Of a DNA stretch of 21,254 nucleotides, positions 6,097-14,226 are shown piece after piece. The notes under the pieces are model-generated. The model had not been told where the DNA came from. It saw nothing but the letters and a program-made list of their open reading frames with translations, and made no database searches. This stretch comes from Clostridiales bacterium UBA5888 (GTDB lineage: Bacteria > Bacillota > Clostridia > Oscillospirales > Oscillospiraceae): positions 1 through 21,254 of the forward strand of contig DJEW01000027.1 of NCBI GenBank assembly GCA_002431965.1. Reading direction: 5' to 3'. Position 1 is the first letter of the stretch. Each line of letters begins with the position of its first letter. Both the position numbers and the translations under genes were made by a program.

Positions 6097-7572
6097 ATGA
6101 AGGATATGCAGTGGTTTGAGGAGATGGAGGCGCGCATACCGCACGGCGAGGTTCGCACCCGCTTCGCCCCCTCCCCCACGGGATATATGCACGTCGGCAA
6201 TCTGCGTACTGCGCTCTACACCTATCTTATCGCCCGCCGCGGCGGCGGAAAGTTCATACTGCGCATTGAGGACACCGACCAGGGGCGCCTTGTCGAGGGC
6301 GCGGTGGATATTATCTACCGCACGATGGCGCAGTGCCATCTTGAGCATGACGAGGGTCCGGACGTCGGCGGTCCTGTCGGCCCGTACATTCAGACCGAGC
6401 GCCGTCCGCTTTATAAGGAGTATGCCGAGCTTCTCGTCGAGCGCGGGCACGCCTACCGCTGCTTCTGCGAAAAGGAGGAAAGCGAGGAGGACGCGGGCGA
6501 ATTCGACCGCGGGGACGATCCCTGCCGCAGCCTGACAAAGGAGGAGTCCGACCGTCTCGCCGCCGAGGGCAGACCCTATGTCATCCGCCAGCGCATCCCC
6601 CACGAGGGCACGACGACCTTCCACGACGAGATCTTCGGCGACATCACCGTGGAAAACGCCACGCTCGACGACCAGGTGCTCATAAAGCGCGACGGTCTGC
6701 CGACATATAATTTTGCCAACGTCGTGGACGATCATCTCATGGGCATCACGCACGTCGTGCGCGGCAGCGAGTATCTCTCCTCCGCGCCGAAATACAACCT
6801 TCTGTATGAGGGCTTCGGCTGGGAGATTCCCCGGTACGTCCACTGCTCCCCCGTCATGCGCGACGCGCACAACAAGATGTCCAAGCGCCACGGTGACCCC
6901 TCGTATGAGGATCTTATCGCGCAGGGCTTCCTGACGGACGCGGTGCTCAACTACGTCGCGCTGCTGGGGTGGAGTCCGCGCGGCGAGCGGGAGATATACT
7001 CTCTTGACGAGCTCAAGGAGATATTCGACATTTCCGGCATCTCCAAGTCCCCCGCCATATTCGACATTGAAAAGCTGCGCTACTTCAACAGCGAGTATAT
7101 CCGCGCGATGAGCCCGGAGGCGTTCGCCGCCGCGGCAGAGCCGTATATCCGCCGGAGCGTCAAAAACGAAGCTTACGACGCCGCCGCTATCGCCGCGCTT
7201 TTGCAGCAGCGCACCGAAGTGCTCACGGACATCCCGGAGAAGGTCGATTTCTTCGACGCGCTGCCGGAATACTCCACGGAGCTTTTCGTGCACAAAAAGT
7301 CCAAGTCTGACGAGGCGTCGGCAAAGGAAGTGCTGCAGCGCATACTGCCGGTGTTCGCCGCTCTTCCCGAGTGGAACGACGAGAGCATCATGAACGCGAT
7401 GGTCTCGCTCGCTGGGGAGCTTGGCGCAAAGAACGCGAAAGTGATGTGGCCGGTGCGCATCGCGGCGGCGGGCAAGGCCGTCACGCCCGGCGGCGCGGTG
7501 GAGATTTGCCGCATCCTCGGGCGCGAGGAAACGCTGCGGCGCATAAATATCGCGCTGGAAAAGCTGGGGTAA
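6097..7572 (+). CDS. gltX: Glutamate--tRNA ligase
   Basis: The product has 491 residues, the standard length. It attaches glutamate to tRNA-Glu (class Ib synthetase). The HIGH-type motif PSPTGYMHVGN is at residues 25-35, LRIEDTD at 55-61, and the KMSKS-type motif as KMSKR at 260-264 followed by HGDPS. Cysteines at 122, 124 and 143 suggest the zinc-binding insert found in many bacterial GluRS. The C-terminal third is the helical anticodon-binding cage (VMWPVRIAAAGKAVTPGG is typical). GGAGAAG precedes the ATG. A consensus promoter lies upstream and a strong terminator downstream, so it is monocistronic. Many Firmicutes have a non-discriminating enzyme that also charges tRNA-Gln; the sequence alone does not let me decide. 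Confidence 0.97.
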   Translation: MKDMQWFEEMEARIPHGEVRTRFAPSPTGYMHVGNLRTALYTYLIARRGGGKFILRIEDTDQGRLVEGAVDIIYRTMAQCHLEHDEGPDVGGPVGPYIQTERRPLYKEYAELLVERGHAYRCFCEKEESEEDAGEFDRGDDPCRSLTKEESDRLAAEGRPYVIRQRIPHEGTTTFHDEIFGDITVENATLDDQVLIKRDGLPTYNFANVVDDHLMGITHVVRGSEYLSSAPKYNLLYEGFGWEIPRYVHCSPVMRDAHNKMSKRHGDPSYEDLIAQGFLTDAVLNYVALLGWSPRGEREIYSLDELKEIFDISGISKSPAIFDIEKLRYFNSEYIRAMSPEAFAAAAEPYIRRSVKNEAYDAAAIAALLQQRTEVLTDIPEKVDFFDALPEYSTELFVHKKSKSDEASAKEVLQRILPVFAALPEWNDESIMNAMVSLAGELGAKNAKVMWPVRIAAAGKAVTPGGAVEICRILGREETLRRINIALEKLG

Positions 7573-7621
7573 GCTTATCTACAATTATATTATATATAAC
7601 CAATGCGCAATGCATAAAATT

Positions 7622-7658
7622 CTCTCTTCGGACAAAAATATCCGAAGAGAGTTTTTTT
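7622..7658 (+). terminator. gltX terminator
   Basis: A perfect 11-bp stem, CTCTCTTCGGA (7622-7632) and TCCGAAGAGAG (7641-7651), with an 8-base loop and T7 after it. Confidence 0.92.
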
Positions 7659-7669
7659 ATATAGAGCAG

Positions 7670-7686
7670 CGCCGCATTGTGCGGCG
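7670..7686. repeat. Short palindrome, copy 2 of a repeated hairpin
   Basis: CGCCGCA and TGCGGCG flank TTG between the gltX terminator and the ypeB ribosome binding site. It shares 18 aligned bases outside a 2-base centre with the copy around 4711-4725. Confidence 0.4.
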
Positions 7687-7712
7687 ATGCCTCAGGATAA
7701 GGAGCGATACGC

Positions 7713-9008
7713 ATGACACCGATGCCGAAAAAACGAAAGGCCGCCATAGTGCTTGGCACATACGCGCTCGCACTGATCGCGGTGCTTGGCATATTTTCAT
7801 ACATCAGCAGCAGCCGCCTCTCGCGCTGCCGCCTTGCCGCGCGCTACTCCGCGCAGGAGGCGCTGGAGGAGACCGTCACCGCCGTCAGCCACATGAGCGC
7901 AGCGCTGAAAAAGAGCGTATACGCCACGGACGCAGGCATGCGCGCGAAGATATGCGCGCAGGTTTACGCCGACGCGCTGGCGGCGGAGGCGGCGATGAGC
8001 ACGCTGCCCTTCGCCACGCAGGAGCTGGAGCGGATCTCCGGCTACCTCAATCAGGCGGGCGACTATGCCTACACGCTGTGCGCTTCGGCGGGGGCGGAGG
8101 ACGGCTTCACGGACGAAGAGACGGAAAACCTCACAAAGCTCTCCTCTCTTGCCGCCTCGCTCGCGCAGTCGCTCACGGAGCTTCAGCGCGGCTACCATAA
8201 CGGCGGCATAGAGATGGACAGCGGCGAAACGCGCCTTCAGAACATCGGGCTTGACCCCTCGGCGGGCAGGGTCAGCACGGAGCTTCTGCGCTGTGAGAGC
8301 GAGTTTCCCCGCCGGGCAAGCATGGACTATGACGGGCGCTACGGCGCGGCGGCGCAGCAGGAGGAGAGCGCCGGGGCAAAAAAGCTCTCCGACGCGGAGA
8401 AGCTCGCCATGGCGGCGGGCTTTGCCGGGGTCAGTCCCGCGCAGATACGCCTTGCCTACGACTATGAGGGCACAGACGGCGTGAAATGCTACGCCGCGGG
8501 AGACGCGCTTGTCGTGGTGGACGACGGGGGCGTTAAGAGCATGGGGCGCTCCCGCCTTGTCAGCGAGGCGCGCATCACGGACGAGCGCGCCCAGCAGCTT
8601 GCCCACGACTTTCTCGAAAGCCACGGATATAAAGACATGACGCTCATCGCCGCCGAGCGCGCCGGCGGCATGGCGCGGATGAAATTCGCCTCAACGCAGG
8701 ACGGCGCGCTGTGTCTGGACAACTTTGTGACGCTCTCCGTCGCGCTGGACGACGGCGCGGTCTGCGCCTTCAACGCCGAAAGCTACTCCGCCGGGCGGTG
8801 CGACGTGACATGGAGCATCACGGAGACGGAGGCGATGTCCGGCGTGCCGGAGGGGCTTGAGATCACGGACGTGCGCAGGGTGATCGTGCGCACGGAGGGT
8901 CGGCGCGACGTGGGCTGCTACGAGCTTTTGTGCACCGCCCCCGACGGCGCGGAGGTTGCGATCTACGTTGACGCCGTCACAGGGCTGCAAAATGAGATCG
9001 TCGTATGA
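7713..9008 (+). CDS. ypeB: YpeB-like spore germination protein
   Basis: The product has 431 residues, close to Bacillus YpeB (about 450). It has a short basic N-terminus and one membrane helix (about residues 14-32), then a helical region rich in Ala/Glu/Ser. The marker MDYDGRY corresponds to the conserved YDGPFS motif of YpeB. PepSY-type repeats follow: SDAEKLAMAAGFAG, ITDERAQQLAHDFLESHGY and a C-terminal YVDAVTGLQNEIV. YpeB sits in the spore inner membrane/cortex and is needed to stabilise and localise the cortex-lytic enzyme SleB. The usual partner sleB is not adjacent here and must be elsewhere if present. AGGAG lies 9 bases before the ATG. I see no convincing sigma-G promoter in the 54 bases after the gltX terminator. 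Divergent in sequence but the family call is good. Confidence 0.82.
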   Translation: MTPMPKKRKAAIVLGTYALALIAVLGIFSYISSSRLSRCRLAARYSAQEALEETVTAVSHMSAALKKSVYATDAGMRAKICAQVYADALAAEAAMSTLPFATQELERISGYLNQAGDYAYTLCASAGAEDGFTDEETENLTKLSSLAASLAQSLTELQRGYHNGGIEMDSGETRLQNIGLDPSAGRVSTELLRCESEFPRRASMDYDGRYGAAAQQEESAGAKKLSDAEKLAMAAGFAGVSPAQIRLAYDYEGTDGVKCYAAGDALVVVDDGGVKSMGRSRLVSEARITDERAQQLAHDFLESHGYKDMTLIAAERAGGMARMKFASTQDGALCLDNFVTLSVALDDGAVCAFNAESYSAGRCDVTWSITETEAMSGVPEGLEITDVRRVIVRTEGRRDVGCYELLCTAPDGAEVAIYVDAVTGLQNEIVV

Positions 9009-9075
9009 CGCACGGCGCCGCGCGGTGTAAGCTGCACACTGCAGACACTGCATCTGTCAAAATGTCGAAATCCGG

Positions 9076-9118
9076 CGGCAGCCGGGGGAGCTTTTTCCCC
9101 CGACTGCCGAATTTTATT
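9076..9118 (+). terminator. ypeB terminator
   Basis: CGGCAGCCGGGGG (9076-9088) pairs with CCCCCGACTGCCG (9097-9109) with one mismatch, followed by ATTTTATTT. Confidence 0.88.
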
Positions 9119-9367
9119 TGATTCAGCCATTTAACGTCAAAAAAGTTTGACTTTTAATTAACATCGTGACATAATGAATATTACCGGACAATGACGCAAA
9201 TGTGGTTATTTTGACATGACGCAAACACAGTTTTGTCTTGAAAGAGGGGCACAATTGCTGTATCATGGTGGACGGAGCGAGCGGCGTGTGTTCATGCGCC
9301 ATTCCTCCCCAGAACAGAAATTTCCGGTATAAACAGCGAAAAATCGCACCGAAAAGGGGGTGAGCCA
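9119..9367 (+). promoter_or_regulatory. Control region of the V/A-ATPase operon (two promoters, direct repeat)
   Basis: This fills most of the gene-free stretch 9009-9367. Two sigma-A-like promoters are visible: TTGACT (9147-9152), 17 bp, CATAAT (9170-9175); and TTGAAA (9238-9243), 17 bp, TATCAT (9261-9266). Between them the 10-mer ATGACGCAAA occurs twice in the same orientation, at 9191-9200 and 9216-9225, 25 bases apart. GTCAAA/TTTGAC arms (about 9136-9151) overlap the first -35. The repeat is placed where a regulator could block or help either promoter. After the second promoter a leader of about 95 bases has no obvious gene and no riboswitch I can name. Confidence 0.5.
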
Positions 9368-9682
9368 GTGTCATTTGAGGCAATCGCCAGCATAACCCAG
9401 GCAGAAGCGGACGCGAAAGCGAGCGTTGCCCAGGCGGACGCGAAAGCGCGCCAGATGCGCGCAGACGCGGAGAACGCCGGCAAGGCGGCGATCGAGGCGG
9501 CGGCGGCAAAGGCGGACAGCGAGCTTGCCGAGCTGCGCCGGCAGGCGGACGAGAAGGCAATGGACGCGGCGGGCAGTCTTTCCAGAGAGCTGGAGAGCAC
9601 CAGGGAGGCGCTCCGTTCCAGGGCGGAGACCAAGCTCGCGCAGGCAGCAACTCTTGTAGTGGAAAGGATAGTGAACAGCTAA
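9368..9682 (+). CDS. ntpF: V/A-type ATPase peripheral stalk subunit H/G
   Basis: The product has 104 residues, read from a GTG with GGGGGTGA just upstream. The whole protein is a long charged helix rich in Ala, Glu, Lys and Arg (AEADAKASVAQADAKARQMR, then more of the same), ending in the family's hydrophobic VVERIV. It pairs with subunit E as a right-handed coiled coil to form the peripheral stalks that stop the A3B3 head from turning with the rotor. It is the first gene of the operon, as in E. hirae ntpFIKECGABD. Its low-complexity sequence would make it hard to call alone; position settles it. The next gene begins one base after its stop codon, so the two are probably translationally coupled. 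Confidence 0.85.
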   Translation: MSFEAIASITQAEADAKASVAQADAKARQMRADAENAGKAAIEAAAAKADSELAELRRQADEKAMDAAGSLSRELESTREALRSRAETKLAQAATLVVERIVNS

Positions 9683-9683
9683 G

Positions 9684-11666
9684 ATGATCTTAAAAATGAA
9701 AAAGCTCTATCTTATGGCTGTCCGCTCGAAGAAGGACGCTCTTCTGCGGGAGCTTGTGCAGCACGGCTGCGTGGAGTTTTCGGAGATCGAGGACGAGGTC
9801 GCGGCGAGCGAGTTTACGGATGTTCTGCACCGCGAGGACTCAAAGCTCATGACGCTCAAGACCCGGCAGGCCTCGCTCACCCATGCAATCGCCCTGCTGG
9901 ACAGATACGCCCCCGCAAAGACGAAGCTCCTCTCCTCCCCGGCGGAGGTCGCGCCCGCCGTCCTGCTGGACGATGCGGGGCTGAACGCGGCACTGAAGCT
10001 TGCCGGGGCGATAGAGGGCGCGGATGACCGCATAAAGCGCATCAGCGCCGAGGAGAGCCGCCAGCGGGTGCTGGCGGAATCGCTTCAGCCGTGGCTGGAT
10101 CTGGACATCCCGCTCGGCATGGAGGGAACACAGCGCACAAACATTCTTCTGGGCAGCTTCACGCTCAAGACCGACCTTGACGCGGTGAGCGCCGCTCTGG
10201 CGGAGGTCTGCGAAGAGGTGGAGCTTTTCCTGGTGCATGAAGACAAGACCAGCCGCTATGCCGCCGTCGTGTGCATACGCGAGGGTCTGGGCGAGGTGCA
10301 GGAGGTTCTGCGCCGCTTCGGCTTCACACCGGCTGCATTCTCCGGGATGCAGAACACCGCGCGCCAGACGCTTGCCGAGGTAAAGCGCGCGCTGGACGAT
10401 CTGGCGGCGGAAAAATCCGCATGCGAGGCGTCCATCGTCGGCGAGAGCGTGCGGCGGGACGAGCTGAAGCTCGCGTGCGACCGCGTGAGCACGGGCATCG
10501 CCGTGGCGGAGTCCGAAGGCAGGCTCTACGGCACGGACAGCGTCGTTATGATGCAGGGCTGGATGCCGGCGGAGCGCGAGGGCGAGCTTTCGCGCGTGTT
10601 CGACAGGTACGACTGCGCGTGGGAATGCCGCGACCCGAAGGAGGACGAGTATCCGAGCGTCCCCGTTTCGCTGAAAAACAACAGATTTACAAATGCGCTG
10701 AACATGGTCACGAATATGTATTCCCTGCCGGCCTACGGCTCGGTCGATCCCAACCCGCTCATGGCGCCGTTTTTCATCATTTTCTACGGGCTGATGATGG
10801 CGGACATGGGCTACGGGCTGCTGATGATAATCGCGGCGGCGGTGGCGCTGGCAAAGATAAAGCCGCGCGGGGGCAGTCTTTCGTTCTGCCAGCTGCTTTT
10901 GTACGGCGGCATATCCACGTTCATAATGGGCGCGCTGACGGGCGGTCTCTTCGGCGATGCGCCGTATCAGCTTGTACATATGTTTAATCCCGCAAGCACG
11001 TGGGAGGGTCTGCCGTACCTGTTCAACCCGGTAAACAACAGCTCTCTCGTGCTCTACGGCGCAATGGTGCTCGGCGTTATCCATCTCAACACCGGCATGG
11101 CGGTCAGCTTCTACCTCAAGGCAAAGCGCGGCAACCTCATGGACGGGCTTTTCGAGGAAGCGCCCTTGTGGGTCATCCTTGTGGGCGGCGTGATGATGGG
11201 GCTGAAGCTTCTGGGCGTGACGGACGCGCTTTTTGCCGCGGGCAGGGTCGTGCTCATCGTCGGCGCGGCCGCGCTCCTCTTCGGCGCAGGGCGGCACGCG
11301 AAGGGCTTCGGCAAGCTTACTGCGGCGCTCAGCTGCGTTTACAACACGCTGACGGGCTGGTTCGGCGACATACTGTCGTATTCGCGTATCATGGCTCTCA
11401 TGCTCGCGGGCAGCGTCGTGGCGCAGGTGTTCAACAACATCGCCGCCATGCCCTCCGCCAACGGGGTGAGCGTTATAAGCATCATCGCTTTCATCGTCAT
11501 CTTCCTTATAGGGCATGCGCTCAACTTCGCGCTCAACCTCCTCGGCTGCTTCGTGCACGACCTGAGATTGCAGTGTCTGGAGTTCTTCGGCAAGTTCTAT
11601 GAGGACGGCGGCAAGCCCTTTGACCCGCTCCGTATAAAAAGCAAATACGTCAGAGCCAGAGAATAA
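9684..11666 (+). CDS. ntpI: V/A-type ATPase membrane subunit I (a-subunit equivalent)
   Basis: The product has 660 residues, typical. The N-terminal half (to about 330) is soluble and coiled-coil rich; it begins MKKLYLMAVRSKKDALLREL as usual and contacts the E/H stalks. The C-terminal half has about eight membrane helices, including NPLMAPFFIIFYGLMMADMGYG and FGDILSYSRIMALMLAGSV. Arg568 in the latter is the conserved arginine that faces the rotor ring and enables ion transfer between half-channels. The ATG at 9684 has only a weak upstream site but follows the ntpF stop by one base, pointing to reinitiation. The subunit forms the ion path with the K ring. Neighbours confirm the call. Confidence 0.95.
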   Translation: MILKMKKLYLMAVRSKKDALLRELVQHGCVEFSEIEDEVAASEFTDVLHREDSKLMTLKTRQASLTHAIALLDRYAPAKTKLLSSPAEVAPAVLLDDAGLNAALKLAGAIEGADDRIKRISAEESRQRVLAESLQPWLDLDIPLGMEGTQRTNILLGSFTLKTDLDAVSAALAEVCEEVELFLVHEDKTSRYAAVVCIREGLGEVQEVLRRFGFTPAAFSGMQNTARQTLAEVKRALDDLAAEKSACEASIVGESVRRDELKLACDRVSTGIAVAESEGRLYGTDSVVMMQGWMPAEREGELSRVFDRYDCAWECRDPKEDEYPSVPVSLKNNRFTNALNMVTNMYSLPAYGSVDPNPLMAPFFIIFYGLMMADMGYGLLMIIAAAVALAKIKPRGGSLSFCQLLLYGGISTFIMGALTGGLFGDAPYQLVHMFNPASTWEGLPYLFNPVNNSSLVLYGAMVLGVIHLNTGMAVSFYLKAKRGNLMDGLFEEAPLWVILVGGVMMGLKLLGVTDALFAAGRVVLIVGAAALLFGAGRHAKGFGKLTAALSCVYNTLTGWFGDILSYSRIMALMLAGSVVAQVFNNIAAMPSANGVSVISIIAFIVIFLIGHALNFALNLLGCFVHDLRLQCLEFFGKFYEDGGKPFDPLRIKSKYVRARE

Positions 11667-11744
11667 CGCGGCTCACGGCGTGATATAAAAGCACATCAAC
11701 AAGGCAAGACATACCAAACAAGATATATTTAGGAGGAAATTAAA

Positions 11745-12221
11745 ATGGAATTTCTGAACGCTATCGGCGGATACGCACTCGGTCTTCTCGGCGCAGGTCT
11801 GGCTGGCTTTCTCGCCTGCATCGGCTCGGCAAAGGGCACCGGCATCGCAGGTGAAGCGGGCGCAGGTCTCGTCTCCGAGGATCCCGGCAAGTTCGGCAAG
11901 GCGATGATCCTTCAGGTCATCCCCGGCACGCAGGGTCTGTACGGCTTTGTTATCTGGTTCCTCGCATTTTCCAAGCTCTCCGGCGCGGCATCCGTCAGCG
12001 TCGAGCAGGGGCTTCAGGTCATGGCCGCCTGCCTTCCCATCGCGTTCGGCGGTCTGCTGTCCGCAATCTGCCAGGGCAAGGTCGCCGCGGCGTCCGTCAA
12101 CATTCTCGCAAAGAAGCCCGACGACTGGTCCAAGGGCATGATCCTTTGCATCACCGTTGAGTTCTACGCGATACTCTCCCTGCTTGCATCCTTCATGATG
12201 CTCAACAGCATCACCCTCTGA
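11745..12221 (+). CDS. ntpK: V/A-type ATPase proteolipid subunit K (rotor ring)
   Basis: The product has 158 residues with four membrane helices, the doubled-hairpin form found in E. hirae. AGGAGG with ideal spacing makes this the strongest ribosome binding site in the operon, fitting a subunit needed in about ten copies. The ion-binding glutamate is Glu139 in helix 4 (TVEFYAIL). Helix 2 carries PGTQGLYG (Thr62, Gln63, Tyr66) and helix 3 carries CQGK (Gln110). In E. hirae NtpK the Na+ ligands are Leu61, Thr64, Gln65, Gln110 and Glu139, with Tyr68 locking the site. All but the backbone ligand can be matched here, so Na+ rather than H+ coupling is likely. Only the second hairpin has the acidic residue, as expected for this type. 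Confidence 0.95.
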   Translation: MEFLNAIGGYALGLLGAGLAGFLACIGSAKGTGIAGEAGAGLVSEDPGKFGKAMILQVIPGTQGLYGFVIWFLAFSKLSGAASVSVEQGLQVMAACLPIAFGGLLSAICQGKVAAASVNILAKKPDDWSKGMILCITVEFYAILSLLASFMMLNSITL

Positions 12222-12248
12222 TCACTTATATACTGGACAGGAGATACT

Positions 12249-12836
12249 ATGAAAGGCACTGATAAAATAATCGCGCATATCCGCTCCGACGCGAAGGAGC
12301 AGTCCGACGCGATCCTCGCTCAGGCCGAGCAGCAGTGCGCGAGTATCCGCTCGGACTATGACGCGCAGGCGAAGGAGCTTTATAAGGAGCGCATCCGCGC
12401 CGGCGTGAACAGCTGTCAGGACAGAGTGGACAGCATGGACCGCATCGCGCGGATGGAGGCGAAAAAGGGCGTGCTCGCCCTCAAGCAGCAGATGGTGGGC
12501 GAGGTGTTCGACAAGGCGTTTCATATGCTTGTCAATCTGCCGGAGGCGCAGTATGTCGCCTTTCTCGCCAGACTCGCCGCCAGGGCATCCTCATCCGGCG
12601 ACGAGGAGATCGTCCTCAACGCGCGCGACCGCGCCGCCGTCGGCGAAAAGGTCCTCGCTGCGGCAAATGCCCTCATCCCGAACGGAAAGCTCACGCTCAG
12701 TGCGGACACCGGCGCATTCGCCGGCGGGCTTATCCTCCGCCGCGGCAGCGTCGAGGCGAACTGCACCGTGGAGCTTCTTATCGAGCTTGCCCGCGGCGAA
12801 ATGTCCTCCGACATCGCCAGGGTGCTCTTCGGCTGA
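12249..12836 (+). CDS. ntpE: V/A-type ATPase peripheral stalk subunit E
   Basis: The product has 195 residues, the usual size. The N-terminal half is a long charged helix (IIAHIRSDAKEQSDAILAQA, then AEQQCASIRSDYDAQAKELY), which pairs with subunit H. The C-terminal half is a compact domain ending in GGLILRRGSVEANCTVELLI, a conserved block that binds the top of subunit B. AGGAG lies 5 bases before the ATG. It is placed between K and C as in other bacterial ntp operons. The gap from K is only 27 bases with no promoter or terminator visible. Confidence 0.92.
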   Translation: MKGTDKIIAHIRSDAKEQSDAILAQAEQQCASIRSDYDAQAKELYKERIRAGVNSCQDRVDSMDRIARMEAKKGVLALKQQMVGEVFDKAFHMLVNLPEAQYVAFLARLAARASSSGDEEIVLNARDRAAVGEKVLAAANALIPNGKLTLSADTGAFAGGLILRRGSVEANCTVELLIELARGEMSSDIARVLFG

Positions 12837-12875
12837 TGGCGAAGCCATACTATCCCCATATAGGGAGGGAATGAA

Positions 12876-13868
12876 TTGTCAATTAAAAGAGAAGCTTACC
12901 TGTGCCTGTCGGCAATGCTCCGCGCGAGAGAGCCGAAGCTTCTGACGCGCGAGAGAGCCGAGCGCATGCTGGACGCGGGGTCGTTCGAGGAGTGCGCAAA
13001 GCTTTTGACCGACTGCGGCTACGCCGACATGTCGGCGATGAGCGCCGGGGAGATAGAGGCTTATCTCTCCTCCCGCCGGGACGCGGTATTTGCAGAGCTG
13101 GAAAAGCTTGCGCCTGACAGAAGTGTGGTGGACGTTTTCAGAATGAAGTACGATTACCACAACGCCAAGGTTCTCGTCAAGGCCGAGGCCGTCGGTCAGA
13201 ACGGCGCGCGGCTGATGAGCCGTTCGGGCAGATTCAGCCCCGAAAAGCTCTCGGCGCTTTATACCGAGGAAAATCTCGGTCAGCTTCCGGCGGTATTCGC
13301 TGCGGCGATCGCGGACGCGAAGAGCGTGCTCGCACGCACATCCAACCCCCAGCAGGCGGACTTTATACTCGACCGGGCGTACTTTGCCGAGGTCAGGGCG
13401 GCGGCGCAGCGCGCCGAGTGCCCGTTCCTTTCCGGCTACGCCGGCATACTCACCGACAGCACCAATCTCAAAAGCGCCGTGCGCACGCTGCGCATGGGCA
13501 AGGATCTTGAATTCATGGACAGCGCCCTTATTCCCGGCGGCAGCGTCAGCGCCGACAGGATAGTCGCCGCAGGCGACCGGGAGAGCATCACCGCCCTCTT
13601 TGCCAACACGCTCCTCGAGCGCGCGGCGTTGATCGGCGCGGAGGCTGTCGATGGCGGCAGCATGAACGCGTTCGAGCTTGCCTGCGACAACGCCGTCACC
13701 GCGTATCTGCGCTCCGCCAGGCTCGTCAGCTTCGGTCCGGAGGCGCTCATCGCCTACCTCGCCGCCATAGAGGGGGAGATCACTGCCGTCAGGATGATCC
13801 TCACCGGCAGGCTCGCGGGCATCAACCCCGACGTTATAAGAGAAAGGCTGCGTGATATGTATGCTTAA
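12876..13868 (+). CDS. ntpC: V/A-type ATPase subunit C (rotor-ring socket)
   Basis: The product has 330 residues, in the family range. It is a funnel-shaped all-helical protein that couples the central shaft D/F to the K ring. The TTG at 12876 is chosen because GGGAGGGA ends 5 bases upstream and the family-like opening (AYLCLSAMLRAREPKLLT) follows at once; an ATG five bases earlier is in another frame and soon stops. Features typical of the family are SVVDVFRMKYDYHNAKVLVK and the late SFGPEALIAYLAAIEGEITAVRM. The last 8 bases overlap the F subunit gene if that starts at 13861. Confidence 0.92.
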   Translation: MSIKREAYLCLSAMLRAREPKLLTRERAERMLDAGSFEECAKLLTDCGYADMSAMSAGEIEAYLSSRRDAVFAELEKLAPDRSVVDVFRMKYDYHNAKVLVKAEAVGQNGARLMSRSGRFSPEKLSALYTEENLGQLPAVFAAAIADAKSVLARTSNPQQADFILDRAYFAEVRAAAQRAECPFLSGYAGILTDSTNLKSAVRTLRMGKDLEFMDSALIPGGSVSADRIVAAGDRESITALFANTLLERAALIGAEAVDGGSMNAFELACDNAVTAYLRSARLVSFGPEALIAYLAAIEGEITAVRMILTGRLAGINPDVIRERLRDMYA

Positions 13869-14181
13869 AATTGCAGTCATAGGCGGCAGCGACACCGTCA
13901 TGGGCTTCAAGGCCCTGGGTCTTGAGACCTTTCCCGCCGCAGACGCCGGGGAAGCAGGGCACATCCTGCGCCGCCTCACCCGCGAAAGCGAGGACTACGC
14001 CATAATCTACATTGAGGAGAATCTGGCGCAGTACATGGCGCAGGAGATAGACAAATTCAAGGACAGACCTGCCCCTGCCATCATCCTCATCCCCGGCAGG
14101 GAGGGGAGCATCGGTCTCGGTCAGACGGCGCTGCGCGCCGCCGTGGAGCGTGCCGTCGGCACAAACATTCTGGGCGATTGA
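13861..14181 (+). CDS. ntpG: V/A-type ATPase subunit F (central stalk)
   Basis: The product has 106 residues, and the start MLKIAVIGGSDTVMGFKALG matches the family's N-terminus, a Rossmann-like alpha/beta fold beside the D shaft. An in-frame GTG at 13852 would add three residues; the ATG is preferred because the family begins here, although AAGG is about 13 bases upstream. It overlaps the end of ntpC, so translation is probably coupled. Subunit F binds the middle of D and modulates ATPase activity. Ile-rich strands (YAIIYIEENLAQ, APAIILIPG) are typical. Confidence 0.92.
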   Translation: MLKIAVIGGSDTVMGFKALGLETFPAADAGEAGHILRRLTRESEDYAIIYIEENLAQYMAQEIDKFKDRPAPAIILIPGREGSIGLGQTALRAAVERAVGTNILGD

Positions 14182-14226
14182 TCGCCCTGAGCCTTCAATA
14201 TTCTTAATGGAAGGAAACTATAGTAT

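Noticed and set aside
7600..7712. Sigma-G promoter for ypeB (TGCATA at 7611)
   Set aside because: No matching -10 is found at the right distance, and the site lies within the gltX terminator region.
9191..9225. CRISPR-like repeat
   Set aside because: There are only two 10-base copies with a 15-base gap. This is operator-sized, not a CRISPR array, and no cas genes are nearby.
12871..12945. Alternative ATG start for subunit C at 12871
   Set aside because: It is in a different frame and soon stops; the TTG at 12876 is in frame with the conserved subunit C sequence.
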